NCBI RefSeq assembly: GCF_902703175.1
Contig: NZ_CACRYJ010000061.1
Coordinates: 27,543-91,542, forward strand
Length of the DNA stretch: 64,000 nucleotides
Direction of reading: 5' to 3'
Source of the DNA: Occultella aeris
Lineage (GTDB): Bacteria; Actinomycetota; Actinomycetes; Actinomycetales; Beutenbergiaceae
Of the stretch, positions 8,386 to 16,397 are shown one piece after another (within the stretch, counting starts at the first letter, position 1; every line of letters begins with the position of its first letter). The notes under the pieces were generated by a model. It did no database searches, was not told the DNA's origin, and was given only the letters and a program-made list of their open reading frames with translations. The position numbers and the translations under genes are program-made.

Positions 8386-8899
8386 GGTTGCGGACTGGGC
8401 TGCATCGGCGCAGGCGGACCTAAGCAAGCTCCTCGCGAAGCGCGAAGTATCCAGTCACCGCGTCCTCACACTGACGGAGTCCTTCGAGAAGCTCACGAAG
8501 CTGAGCCTCAAGCAGGACAAGATGTTCCGCGAGGCGCTGCAGTGTGCTGAGCAGGGTTTCTACCGCTCTGCACATGTGGCAGCGTGGGCGGCCGTCATCG
8601 ACTTCTGTCACGAGTGGGCCGCTGATCCGTCTAGGCTCGCTAAGATCCAAGCTGCGCGGACGAAGTGGGTCCTCAAGGGTCCCGCCGACTTCCGGTCGTA
8701 CGTCGACTTCCAACTCTTTGAAGCGCTGGAGGCGGCAGGTCTGATGACCAAGACTGTGATGAAAGCCTTCCAGGGATTGCTCAATAAGCGGAACGAGTGC
8801 GCGCACCCCGAGGACTACGACCCGACGATCAACGACACACTCGGATACCTCGATGAACTCATGAAGCGGGTCGCAGCACTCCAGGCCAAGTCGCCTTAA
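8360..8899 (+). CDS. HEPN-like protein with R-X4-H motif
   Basis: The 179-residue all-helical protein starts at the ATG at 8360, preceded by AAGGTG, 26 bp inside the upstream DUF5343-like gene. The C-terminal part carries LLNKRNECAHP, an R-x4-H arrangement followed by an acidic/Tyr helix (GYLDELMKRV). That is the signature of HEPN domains, many of which are RNases in toxin-antitoxin, abortive-infection and CRISPR-linked systems. The N-terminal half (about 1-80) is helical and includes a segment rich in aromatic residues and alanine (FYRSAHVAAWAAVIDF). Overlap with the partner suggests a stoichiometric complex. Nuclease activity is inferred from the motif only; non-catalytic HEPN domains exist. 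Confidence 0.65.
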   Translation: MAAPRTPREVADWAASAQADLSKLLAKREVSSHRVLTLTESFEKLTKLSLKQDKMFREALQCAEQGFYRSAHVAAWAAVIDFCHEWAADPSRLAKIQAARTKWVLKGPADFRSYVDFQLFEALEAAGLMTKTVMKAFQGLLNKRNECAHPEDYDPTINDTLGYLDELMKRVAALQAKSP

Positions 8900-9127
8900 C
8901 CGAGACTTGAGCCCAATGCTCCTTTGGCGGTGCGGCTGGACCAGATTTTCACACTGGCCGCGGACTCCGAGATCGAGGTTTTCGGGCTCATCGCAATCCA
9001 GGGTGTAGGCGTGGTCGGAGACCGCGGTCTCCACCGACGCCTGAGCAGTTCGGCCTGGGGGACGTACGAACGGCGGGATGTTGTCGCGATCGTCCGGCAC
9101 GGGTAGGCGTCGACTATCCGCGCTGGC

Positions 9128-9394
9128 TCAACCTCTCTCTTCATCTGGCGCCGCGGCCTCGGCTGAACTGCTAGCTCGATGTTGGCGGATCGCTTGGCTA
9201 CGGATAGTCGCGAAACGGATCATCGCGAAGACCCCGAAGGCGGCGAGTATTGCTGACAGCACTGCGGTGCCGATGTCGCCGTCGAGGTAGTTGCTATACC
9301 CGACCATGGCGGAGCCGATCACCAGAAGCGCCCCACTCAGGATCATGACGACGCCGAGCCAGCCGGCGTAGAGGTGAGCGCGGGGAGTAACCAT
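9128..9394 (-). CDS. Small two-helix membrane protein, unknown function
   Basis: The 88-residue product has two hydrophobic segments (about residues 11-31 and 42-60) and a basic then acidic, Ala/Glu-rich cytosolic tail. No family is recognised. The ATG at 9394 lacks an obvious ribosome-binding site. It sits alone between the HEPN gene and the ISL3 remnant and points away from the latter. It could be a genuine small membrane protein or island debris; the clean amphipathic layout favours the former. Confidence 0.5.
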   Translation of the reverse strand: MVTPRAHLYAGWLGVVMILSGALLVIGSAMVGYSNYLDGDIGTAVLSAILAAFGVFAMIRFATIRSQAIRQHRASSSAEAAAPDEERG

Positions 9395-9454
9395 CTGAAC
9401 ATGCTGCCACCGATCCCCCTCACATGGACGCGCGTCTGGGTAGCCGGCTCATCC

Positions 9455-10736
9455 CTATTGAGGGCGCAGTCGGGGTCTGAAGCCGCCGGTCTCCAGCAGA
9501 CTGCGCGCGATGTAGTTCGCCAGGTTGCGGAACCCGAGCGCGGAGCCGCGGAGGTGTTCGAGACGGCCGTTGATGGCCTCGGTAGGGCCGTTGCTGGTGC
9601 CCGGTCTGTCGAAGAAGGCCAGCACGTCGGTGGCTCGTAGCCGCAGGGTCCGGCCGAGGCGGGCCAGTTCCTCGAGCCCGTCGGGGATGCCCGTGCGCAG
9701 GGTGTCGATCACGGCTTGCATCGCTTCCTTTCCCAGTCCCCGGTCGGGCTCGCGGTAGGCGGCGATCATGCGCTGGTAGATGCCCCAGGTCGCTTCCACG
9801 GCAACGTGGTGGTCGTCGGCGAATAGCGCCTCGACCCGTTCGACCTGGCGGTCCGTGAGCAGCCCCGCTCCGGTGTGAAGAGTGCGCCGACAGGAATAGA
9901 GCGGGTCACCAGAGCGGCCACGGTGACCGTGCAGCAGCAGCTGGATGCGGCGCCGACAGACATCGACGGCCTCGCCGGCCAGCCGCACGACGTGGAACGG
10001 GTCCATGACCGCGACCGCCTCCGGCAGCTCTTCGGTGGTCGCGGTCTTGAATCCGCTGAACCCGTCCATCGCGACCACCTCGACGCCGTCGTGCCACGCT
10101 CGTGGGCGCTGCGCAAGCCAGGTCTTGAGCACCGCCTTCGATCGGCCCTCGATCATGTCCAGCAACCCGGACGGGCCGCGGCCGTCGCGAACCGGAGTGA
10201 GATCGATAATGACCGTGACGTACTTGTCGCCGCGGCGGGTGTGGCGCCACACCTGCTCGTCTACCCCGACCACGCGCACGCCCTCGAACCGGGCCGGGTC
10301 ATCGATCAACACCCGGCGGCCTTCGGCCAGCACCGCGTTGTTCGCGGCGTGCCAGGACACCCCGAGCCCTGCCGCCACCCTGCTCACGGTGAGATGATCG
10401 ATCACGATCGCCTCCAGCGCCCACTTCAACGCCCGACGTGAGAGCTTGGCCCGCAGCGGCGCGGCCGCGGTAGTGTCCTGACGCCAGACCCGGCAACAGC
10501 CCTGGCAGCGGTAGCGGCACACCCGTACCAACAACGTCGTGGGCCGATGCCCAGCCGGCTCGTGCGGAGGCGCCGAGCCACAGTGCCGCGTGTCTCGCCC
10601 TCTGCGCCACAGGTCCGGCACCACGGATCAGCCTCTACGACGCGGCGCTCGATCACCGCCCGATCAGGCTCTGCCCGACGGCCACGAGACCGAGCTCATC
10701 GAGCCGGCAGAACCTCGTCAGGTCAGGGTCAGCGAA
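9455..10736 (-). pseudogene. ISL3-family transposase, frameshifted near its N-terminus
   Basis: The C-terminal 350 residues form an intact ISL3-type DDE transposase: VVGVDEQVWRH (first Asp), VVAMDGFSGFK (second Asp) and NGPTEAINGRLEHLRG (Glu), ending TGGFRPRLRPQ. The N-terminus is spread over three frames. LTRFCRLDELGLVAVGQSL is read from about 10730 in one frame. IERRVVEADPWCRTCGAEG, the zinc-finger part, is in a second. HEPAGHRPTTLLVRVCRYRC onward is in the third. At least two indels therefore separate the start from the catalytic core, near 10655 and 10580. Terminal inverted repeats could not be identified at either end. The element is probably inactive without recoding. Confidence 0.85.
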
Positions 10737-11016
10737 AGTAACGTCAAGCACGTCGAGGTCTTCCAGGTGGGCTGTGTGAGAACTCCCATCATCGGGGGAC
10801 CCCAACCCACGCCCGGCTACCGCGCCGCTACACCCTCAACTGCGAAGAGCCGGTTTTCGCGCAAATCCACGTTGCTGACGCCGACATGCTCGCGGCCGCT
10901 CGCCGTCTAGCTCGCGAAGGAATGACACGCTTCCAGCATCACTGCGCCGCTGACCCTATCGTCGCGTTGGCGCCGAGCACGGCTGGGTCCCTTCGACGTC
11001 GCCGTGCGAGGCGGTC

Positions 11017-11941
11017 ATGTCCACCACTACTCGCACAGAGGACCTACTGCCGTTCCAGCCGGCCTCCATGAGCCCCGGCCCAGCTATCAGCGGTCTCCTT
11101 CCTCGCTCGCTACAGCGGTGCCACGCACGCCTTGTACGCCGCGCAACTACGGCGGTGGTTCGGACGGTGCGACGCCAATGGCCTCGACCGACTGGTCGGG
11201 ATCCAACGTGCCCACGTCGAGCTCTACATCCGCCAACTCGGCGAAGACGGGCTGATGGACTCCTCGGTGAACACGATGATGCACGCCGTCCGGGGCTACT
11301 TCCGGTTCGCACACATCGACGGCACCATCCCCGCCGACCCGGCCGTGTATGCCCGACTACCGAAGGTGCACCGCGACGAATCCCGCACCCAAGGCTTGGA
11401 CCGCCTGGAGCTGATCCGGTTCCTGCAGGTTGCACCTACCATCACGGTCCACCACGGCGCATTGGCCTACCTGCTCGGGATCAACGCGTTGCGGGCCTCG
11501 GAGGCCGCTGCCGTGCGGATCGAGGACTACGCGGACCTCTTGCGCGGACATCGAGTGCTGCACCTGATCGGCAAGGGCAACAAGCCCGCCACCATGCCGC
11601 TCACCGTGCCGGTGCTGCGAGTGCTGGAGGCCTGCCGAGGCGAACGCACCGCCGGACCACTCGTGCTGCGCCCAGACTCGGGCAGGCCGATCGACCGGCG
11701 CGACATCTACCGGATGGTGCAACGCATCGCGAAGACCGCCCGGAACCCTCGGCGCATCGGTCCGCACTCGCTGCGCACGCCGCCATCAGCAACGCGTTGG
11801 ATGCGGGGGGTGCCCCTTCGAAATGCGCAGATTCTGGCCCGCCACGCTGACCCGAGAACCACCGCGCACTATGACCGAGCCCGAGGCAACCTCGATCGCC
11901 ACGGCGTCCACTTCCTCACCGCCTACGTCGCTGGTGTCTGA
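11017..11941 (+). pseudogene. XerC/D-like tyrosine recombinase with three frameshifts
   Basis: The reading frame begins at the ATG at 11017 (MSTTTRTEDLLPFQPASM). It shifts near 11072, where one extra C in AGCCCCGGCC moves the rest (AQLSAVSFLARYSGATHALYAAQLRRWF) into another frame. The catalytic domain keeps Arg in NALRASEAAAVR, Lys in GKGNK, HSLR, the second His in LARHADPRTT and the Tyr in AHYDRA. Between HSLR and GVPLRNAQ the expected HAAISNALDAG is read as TPPSATRWMRG. A base is missing near 11780 and one is gained near 11810, so the shifts cancel. Recombinases of this kind insert or excise mobile DNA; this one is probably defective. Confidence 0.8.
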
Positions 11942-12175
11942 CAGCAGTCGAACCGGATACGTCACTTCCGCCCAGAATGACGCACTGCGCTCGCGGCTCG
12001 GTCCGAGACCGAGGATAGGCTTCGTTCGTGGTGACCCGGCAGTCCGTTCGTGGTGACCCGAGGTCAGTCTCCGCCTGGGCCGAGACACTCGGTCGTCGAG
12101 GTCAAGAGGACATCGCGAGACGCGAGAGCCAGGCCGGAGCCCCCTGGCATGCAGCCAGCACGGTGATAGAGTTTG

Positions 12176-12243
12176 TGGACCGGACGGGATTCGAACCCGC
12201 TAGTCAGAAGATGATAAGCCTCGTCTAGCACCATACCCGGCCC
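12176..12243 (-). tRNA. tRNA-like element, atypical (anticodon not assignable)
   Basis: Read on the minus strand, a 7-bp acceptor stem GGGCCGG/CCGGTCC (one G-U pair) encloses a canonical T arm GCGGG-TTCGAAT-CCCGT, with A as discriminator base. The part between acceptor and T arm is only 36 nt instead of about 41. It folds as one long imperfect arm, CTAGACGAGG/CTTCTGACTAG with loop CTTATCAT, rather than separate D and anticodon arms. No CCA is encoded. It could be a degenerate tRNA left as an attachment-site remnant beside the recombinase gene, or a tRNA-mimic RNA. tRNA identity is not claimed. Confidence 0.4.
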
Positions 12244-12252
12244 GAGTGGATG

Positions 12253-12287
12253 AGATGCGCCCCGGTTCCCGCCGGGGCGCATCTTTT
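12253..12287 (+). terminator. Strong intrinsic terminator hairpin
   Basis: A perfect 13-bp stem (AGATGCGCCCCGG pairing with CCGGGGCGCATCT) with a 6-nt loop is followed by TTTT, the classical factor-independent shape for rightward transcription. It lies 310 bp after the recombinase remnant and insulates the gene at 12393. Confidence 0.75.
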
Positions 12288-12392
12288 GTATCTTCGCGAG
12301 CATAGCACATGCCGCTTGACATGCTCCTGTGTCGACACGCAGGCACTTGACGGCTGGTACACGGGCGGTACTCTTGCTACAGGAGGTGGATT

Positions 12393-13313
12393 ATGGACGG
12401 ATCTCAGGCCCCGGCCCGGAGGGCTAGGGGGCGTAGCCCTGCCTATCCCGCCATCAACCTCGAGCGGGCAATCCAGCGTGTCGGTCAGTTGTACGACCGC
12501 GACAAGCGTTTTGGCATCCCTGTGGCGTCGGTGCCAGGCATCTGGGACTACAAGTCACTAAACGGTCCGGCGAGCCAGGTTGTCTCGGCACTGAAGCAGT
12601 TCGGGCTCGTCGACGACGAAGGAACCAAGGCAGAGCGGGTGATCACAGTCAGTCAACTCGCGGAGGACCTACTGAGGCATCCGAGTAGCGACGCGCGCGA
12701 AGCGGCGAGGAAGACGGCTGCCCTTCGGCCCTTGATTCACCAAGAAATGTGGAGCGAATACGGCGCCCATCTCCCTTCGGACGCGAACCTCCTGTGGCGA
12801 TTGACACGCGAGCGTGCTTTCACGGAGACGGGTGCTAAGGAGTTTGTGCGCCAGTGGCGCGAGACGATGGACTATGCGCAACTCGGAGAGGAAGACGCTT
12901 CCGACGCGCACAGAGGCAGCGACTTGCCGGACGATGAGGCCGTAAGCGCCTCCGCTGACTCCGGACCCGTTGATGCCACAGACTCCGGGCCTTCGAGCGC
13001 GGGTCCGAGCAACCCGCCAGCGTGGGACCTGTTCGGAGGATTCAGCGGTCGCACGGCGGCTCCTGCGTCCGCGTCACCACCGGCAAGTGAGGAGGTGCCA
13101 CGTGCAGTGCCAGTGCAGACTTACCCGATCCCAATCGCCCTGACTGGTCGACCACCAGTGATGATCAGCGGCGCGTTTCCGCTGTCTGCGACCGAGTGGG
13201 ACCAGTTCAAGGCTGTTCTTGAAGCGATGAAGCCCGTGCTTGTCGGGGATGCTGCCTCGCTAGTTCCGAACAGCGGTCCCCTACTGGCCGGAACTGAGGA
13301 AGACCGCTCATGA
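12393..13313 (+). CDS. Island protein with winged-helix-like N-terminus, unknown function
   Basis: The 306-residue protein has a perfect AGGAGG six bases before its ATG. Residues about 15-155 are helical and winged-helix-like: YPAINLERAIQRVGQLY, then SQVVSALKQFGLVDDEG, LRPLIHQEMWSEYGAHLPSD and a closing helix KEFVRQWRETMDYAQLG. A Ser/Pro/Ala/Asp-rich linker (about 160-240) leads to a C-terminal module, YPIPIALTGRPPVMISGAFPLSATEWDQFKAVLEAMKPVL. The layout (helical N-domain, disordered linker, short strand-plus-helix ending) parallels the DUF5343-like protein at 7729. It probably belongs to the same accessory island. GC content is lower than in housekeeping neighbours. The role is unknown. Confidence 0.7.
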   Translation: MDGSQAPARRARGRSPAYPAINLERAIQRVGQLYDRDKRFGIPVASVPGIWDYKSLNGPASQVVSALKQFGLVDDEGTKAERVITVSQLAEDLLRHPSSDAREAARKTAALRPLIHQEMWSEYGAHLPSDANLLWRLTRERAFTETGAKEFVRQWRETMDYAQLGEEDASDAHRGSDLPDDEAVSASADSGPVDATDSGPSSAGPSNPPAWDLFGGFSGRTAAPASASPPASEEVPRAVPVQTYPIPIALTGRPPVMISGAFPLSATEWDQFKAVLEAMKPVLVGDAASLVPNSGPLLAGTEEDRS

Positions 13314-13905
13314 CACCCCCCGCGCCGCACGATACTCACCCGCGCCTCCATGTCCTCGGCGACGTGCTCAGCCATGCGAGCCTCGTACGCAGCCTTGCTC
13401 TCGCCACGTCTCCGAGCGACTGGCGTCCTCAGCCTGAGGGTCACTCGTTCACACAGCCTTGTCGACGAGCAGCCGGAGGATCGCCCGGTGTCGGCCAGGA
13501 GTACTCTCCGGTGAGTCGATGCCATCTGCGGTGACGTCCGTGTTGGCTGGCCGATCGAGCAGGGCAGAGATCTTTGCTCGTGCCTTCGATCATGCTGTGC
13601 AGACGGGCGACCTTGGGCCGCGCCTCGATCGGACATCACGCCGATCACGAAGGCGCCCTCACGTTCACGTTGGTCGCGGAGGTTGTCGTGCTCACGTTCG
13701 AGGTCGGCTGCCTCGGCATCAACCTTCCCGTCCGGCTCAGACCCAGATGCACCTCGGCTTCGAACAGGCACTGGACAGCAAGGGCCCACTCGGCGGCGTT
13801 GGCCAGAGGTGACCCAGCCCGCCGGTTGAGGTGTGACGAACGCAGAGATCGTCGACGAGCGGACGAGCCCCAAACGGGGCCAGTCCGAGTCTTCGCTGGG
13901 TGAAC
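13314..13905. other. Gene-poor stretch at the island end
   Basis: These 592 bp contain open frames on both strands but none with a convincing start, ribosome-binding site or family match. The minus strand around 13330-13420 reads GESKAAYEARMAEHVAEDME, a soluble alpha-helical stretch that might be the remnant of a small gene. I see no repeats, RNA gene or regulatory motif. Confidence 0.4.
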
Positions 13906-14274
13906 TCAGTTGCCTGGCGGCACCTGGAAGGCCCTGACCTCGATCCGACCGCCGAGCGCCTTCGATGCGCGCGCGGCCCAGTCAAGGGCGGCGCGCTCGT
14001 CGGCCACGTCGATGACCCAGAAGCCTCCGAGATACTCGGGAGCCTCGACGAAGGGGCCGTTGACGGTGCTCAGCGAGTCGCCGGTGTTGTCGACGGTGAT
14101 CGCGCTCGAGGGCGGCATTAGCCCGCCGGCGAAGACGAAGGCGCCAGTCGACGTGAGTTCCTCAAGGATCGCGCCGGTGGCAGCCAGTGCGGCCTCGAGC
14201 TCGGCCGGGTCCATGGTCTCCATGGTCGGCTCTTCGTCGGAGTCGTGCGGAACGGACAGCAGAAATTGGCTCAT
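13906..14274 (-). CDS. YCII/DGPF-domain protein
   Basis: The 122-residue protein shows the YCII-related (DGPF) layout: an N-terminal strand MSQFLLSVPH, a helix ELEAALAATGAILEELTSTGAFVFAGGL, then NGPFVEAPEYLGGFWVIDVADERAALDWAARA and a closing strand GRIEVRAFQV. The NGPFVEAPEYLGGFW motif stands in for the DGPF signature. In actinobacteria such proteins are often next to ECF sigma factors; none is here. Most members have no defined activity, and the fold is dimeric and ferredoxin-like. The gene is a single unit on the minus strand downstream of the MFS gene. Confidence 0.75.
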   Translation of the reverse strand: MSQFLLSVPHDSDEEPTMETMDPAELEAALAATGAILEELTSTGAFVFAGGLMPPSSAITVDNTGDSLSTVNGPFVEAPEYLGGFWVIDVADERAALDWAARASKALGGRIEVRAFQVPPGN

Positions 14275-14387
14275 GCTCAGTTGGACAGTCCTGGACGCGC
14301 GAACTCATCGGTCCCCGCGGCGCTGACGTCACTTCGGTCACCTTCATGGCGACGACTGTCCGTGCCCCGGGCAGGGTCGGGACCGAC

Positions 14388-16160
14388 TCAGAGTGTTGCC
14401 GGGACCCGCTTGCGTCGCGAGCCGTGGACGTGCGCGGGCTCGTCCAGCAGCACCAGGTCGGGATACGGCTCCGAGTCGGTGACGTGCTCGGGGTCTGGCT
14501 GCGGCGCACGGCCGGACTGCGGCGCAGGGTCAGCCTCCGCGACGTCCGCACGCACCGAGCGGTCCGCGAGCGACTCCTCCTCGGCCCCGAGCATCGGCAC
14601 GGGATCGGGGACCGACGCCCGCTCCACCAGGTCCTCTGCCGCGGCCGGAGCCGACGGGTCCGATTCCTGCTTCGTCTCGGCGTGCGCCCCACGTTCGGCG
14701 ACGAGGACGACCGATTGCTGTTCCGCCGTCGGGCTCGGAGCAGGCACCGCCTCGACAGGCTCCTCCGCGCGGCGTGGCAGGACCTCGAGCGCGACCTCCG
14801 GCGTCGCGACCGGCATCGCTGCGCCGTGGGTGCGTGGCACCACGTAGACGAAGCCGCGGCCTGGCCGGTCGCGCAGGCGGAGCACCGGCTTGAGGTCGCC
14901 GCGGCGGGCGAGGATGGTGCCGACCACGGCGACACCGAGCAGCGGCCCGACGGCGCACGCCGCCAGGCCTGCGTGGGCGCCGTAGTGCTCGGCCACCCAG
15001 CCGATCAGCAGGCCGGAGAAGGCCTGTGCGCCCATGTTGATGAGCACGTACAGGGACAGCACCCGGCCGCGCATCGCGGGGTCGGCGCTCGTCTGCACCA
15101 GGGTGTTGCTGCGGGTCAGGTAGAGCAGGCAGCTCAGCCCGACGCCGAAGAGCGCGACCAGGAACAGCCAGAACACGGACAGCACGGAGGCCACCAGGAG
15201 CAGGACCCCGAGCGCGGCGGCACCGCCGACCAGGGTCCGCAGACGCAGCGTGCGGGCGCGGCCGGCAAAGATCGCACCGGTGCACGCACCGGCCGCGAGC
15301 GTCGAGGTGAGCAGGCCGTAGCCGCTGGCGCCGGCACCGACCACCTCGTTCGCGTACTGCGCAAGAACCGTGGCCATGTTCACCCCGGTGATCGCGACGA
15401 ACCCGACCAGCACGCAGGCCCAGAGGATCTCCGGCTTGCTCCGCACGTGGGCCAGGCCCTCGCGCAGCTGTCCCTTGGCGCGAGCCACCACCGGCGCGAG
15501 GTGCATCTCCGATCGCCGCATCCGGAAGATCAGGAGCGCGGCGATCCAGCAGGCGATCGCGTTCGCGACGAACGCCCAGCCGTTGCCGACCAGAGCGATC
15601 AGCGCGGCGGCGAAGGCCGGGCCGATCAGCGCACCGAGCTGGAACACGGAGGTGTTCAGGCTGATCGCTCGGCGGAGCAGCTTCGGGCCCGCGATCTCGT
15701 GGATGAACGCCTGCCGGGCCGGGTTGTCCACCACGATCGCCATGCCGCCGAGCAGCGCCGAGGCGAGCACGTGCCACACCTCGACCGCGCCGAGCAGCGT
15801 CAGGATGCCGACCACGAGCGTGAACGTGCCGAACAGCGTCTGGGTGACGGTGAGGATCCGCTGGCGGTTGTAGCGGTCCGCGATAACGCCACCGAACAGA
15901 CCGAACACCAGCATCGGCGCGAACTGCAGCGCGACGGTCAGGCCGACCAGTGCGGCGGAGCCGCTGAGTTCCAGCACCAGCCAGTCCTGGGCGACCCGGG
16001 CGGCCCAACCGCACGTGCTGGTGAGCACCTGCGAGGAGACGTAGAACCGGTAGTTCCGCACGCGCAGGGCATCGACGATGCCGGAACCGGCGGGGGCCGG
16101 CGAGCGGAGGGGTCGGAGGGCGAACGGGGACGGGAGCCTGGTGAGGCGGGCCGAAGGCAC
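14388..16160 (-). CDS. MFS exporter of the EntS-like MFS_3 group with long acidic C-terminal tail
   Basis: The 590-residue protein begins at the GTG at 16160, which has TAAGGA upstream. After a basic leader the transporter core starts at VDALRVRNYRFYVSSQ and spans about residues 35-430 with about 12 helices. GGVIADRYNRQRIL is the loop 2-3 motif and the MRGRVLSLY loop also fits MFS_3 members such as EntS and macrolide-efflux proteins. The last 150 or so residues form a cytosolic Glu/Pro/Ala/Asp-rich tail not typical of the family. It is divergent from a LysR regulator that probably controls it. Likely role: proton-driven efflux of a small molecule, substrate unknown. Confidence 0.85.
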   Translation of the reverse strand: MPSARLTRLPSPFALRPLRSPAPAGSGIVDALRVRNYRFYVSSQVLTSTCGWAARVAQDWLVLELSGSAALVGLTVALQFAPMLVFGLFGGVIADRYNRQRILTVTQTLFGTFTLVVGILTLLGAVEVWHVLASALLGGMAIVVDNPARQAFIHEIAGPKLLRRAISLNTSVFQLGALIGPAFAAALIALVGNGWAFVANAIACWIAALLIFRMRRSEMHLAPVVARAKGQLREGLAHVRSKPEILWACVLVGFVAITGVNMATVLAQYANEVVGAGASGYGLLTSTLAAGACTGAIFAGRARTLRLRTLVGGAAALGVLLLVASVLSVFWLFLVALFGVGLSCLLYLTRSNTLVQTSADPAMRGRVLSLYVLINMGAQAFSGLLIGWVAEHYGAHAGLAACAVGPLLGVAVVGTILARRGDLKPVLRLRDRPGRGFVYVVPRTHGAAMPVATPEVALEVLPRRAEEPVEAVPAPSPTAEQQSVVLVAERGAHAETKQESDPSAPAAAEDLVERASVPDPVPMLGAEEESLADRSVRADVAEADPAPQSGRAPQPDPEHVTDSEPYPDLVLLDEPAHVHGSRRKRVPATL

Positions 16161-16345
16161 AGAGGTCCTTAGTGAAGTGCGCGAGTAAGTGAGTCGGAGT
16201 CGGACCGGGAGACGGATCTCGAGGCGAGCACCGGGGCATCGAGGCGGTGCTGCGAGCATCGGGTCGACGCCTCGGAAGTGAGGCGGTACCGCCAAGCCTA
16301 GGCAGGCTTGACCCATAAGTCGAAGCCATACATCCTATAAGTGCC

Positions 16346-16360
16346 ATTGCCAATCGCAAT
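16346..16360. promoter_or_regulatory. LysR-type box (ATTGC-N5-GCAAT)
   Basis: This perfect 15-bp inverted repeat contains the T-N11-A core typical of LysR-type regulator sites. It lies 38 bp before the LysR start and in the divergent gap to the MFS gene, so autoregulation plus control of the exporter is likely. Confidence 0.65.
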
Positions 16361-16397
16361 GACTGCGACGACATGATCGAATCGTTACGACGACGAG

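Larger units (their letters stand above)
11942..12392. other. Intergenic stretch with tRNA-like element, hairpin and putative promoter
   Basis: This 451-bp gap holds no protein gene that I can support. It contains the tRNA-like sequence and the strong hairpin listed separately. A plausible promoter for the following gene is TTGACG at 12347-12352 and TACTCT at 12369-12374 (16-bp spacer), followed by a perfect AGGAGG. Another TTGACA lies at 12316. Confidence 0.5.

Noticed and set aside
9420..10800. Terminal inverted repeats of the ISL3 element
   Set aside because: No convincing match was found between GGCTCATCCC near 9445 and the sequence beyond the N-terminal end, so element ends are not given.
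10886..11071. 61-codon plus-strand frame before the recombinase
   Set aside because: It is short, overlaps the recombinase start, and has no ribosome-binding site or homology I can name.
13121..13873. 250-codon minus-strand frame at the island end
   Set aside because: Only a short helical stretch (GESKAAYEARMAEHVAEDME) looks protein-like. There is no start signal, and the 3' part is antisense to the 12393 gene. Kept as possible debris only.
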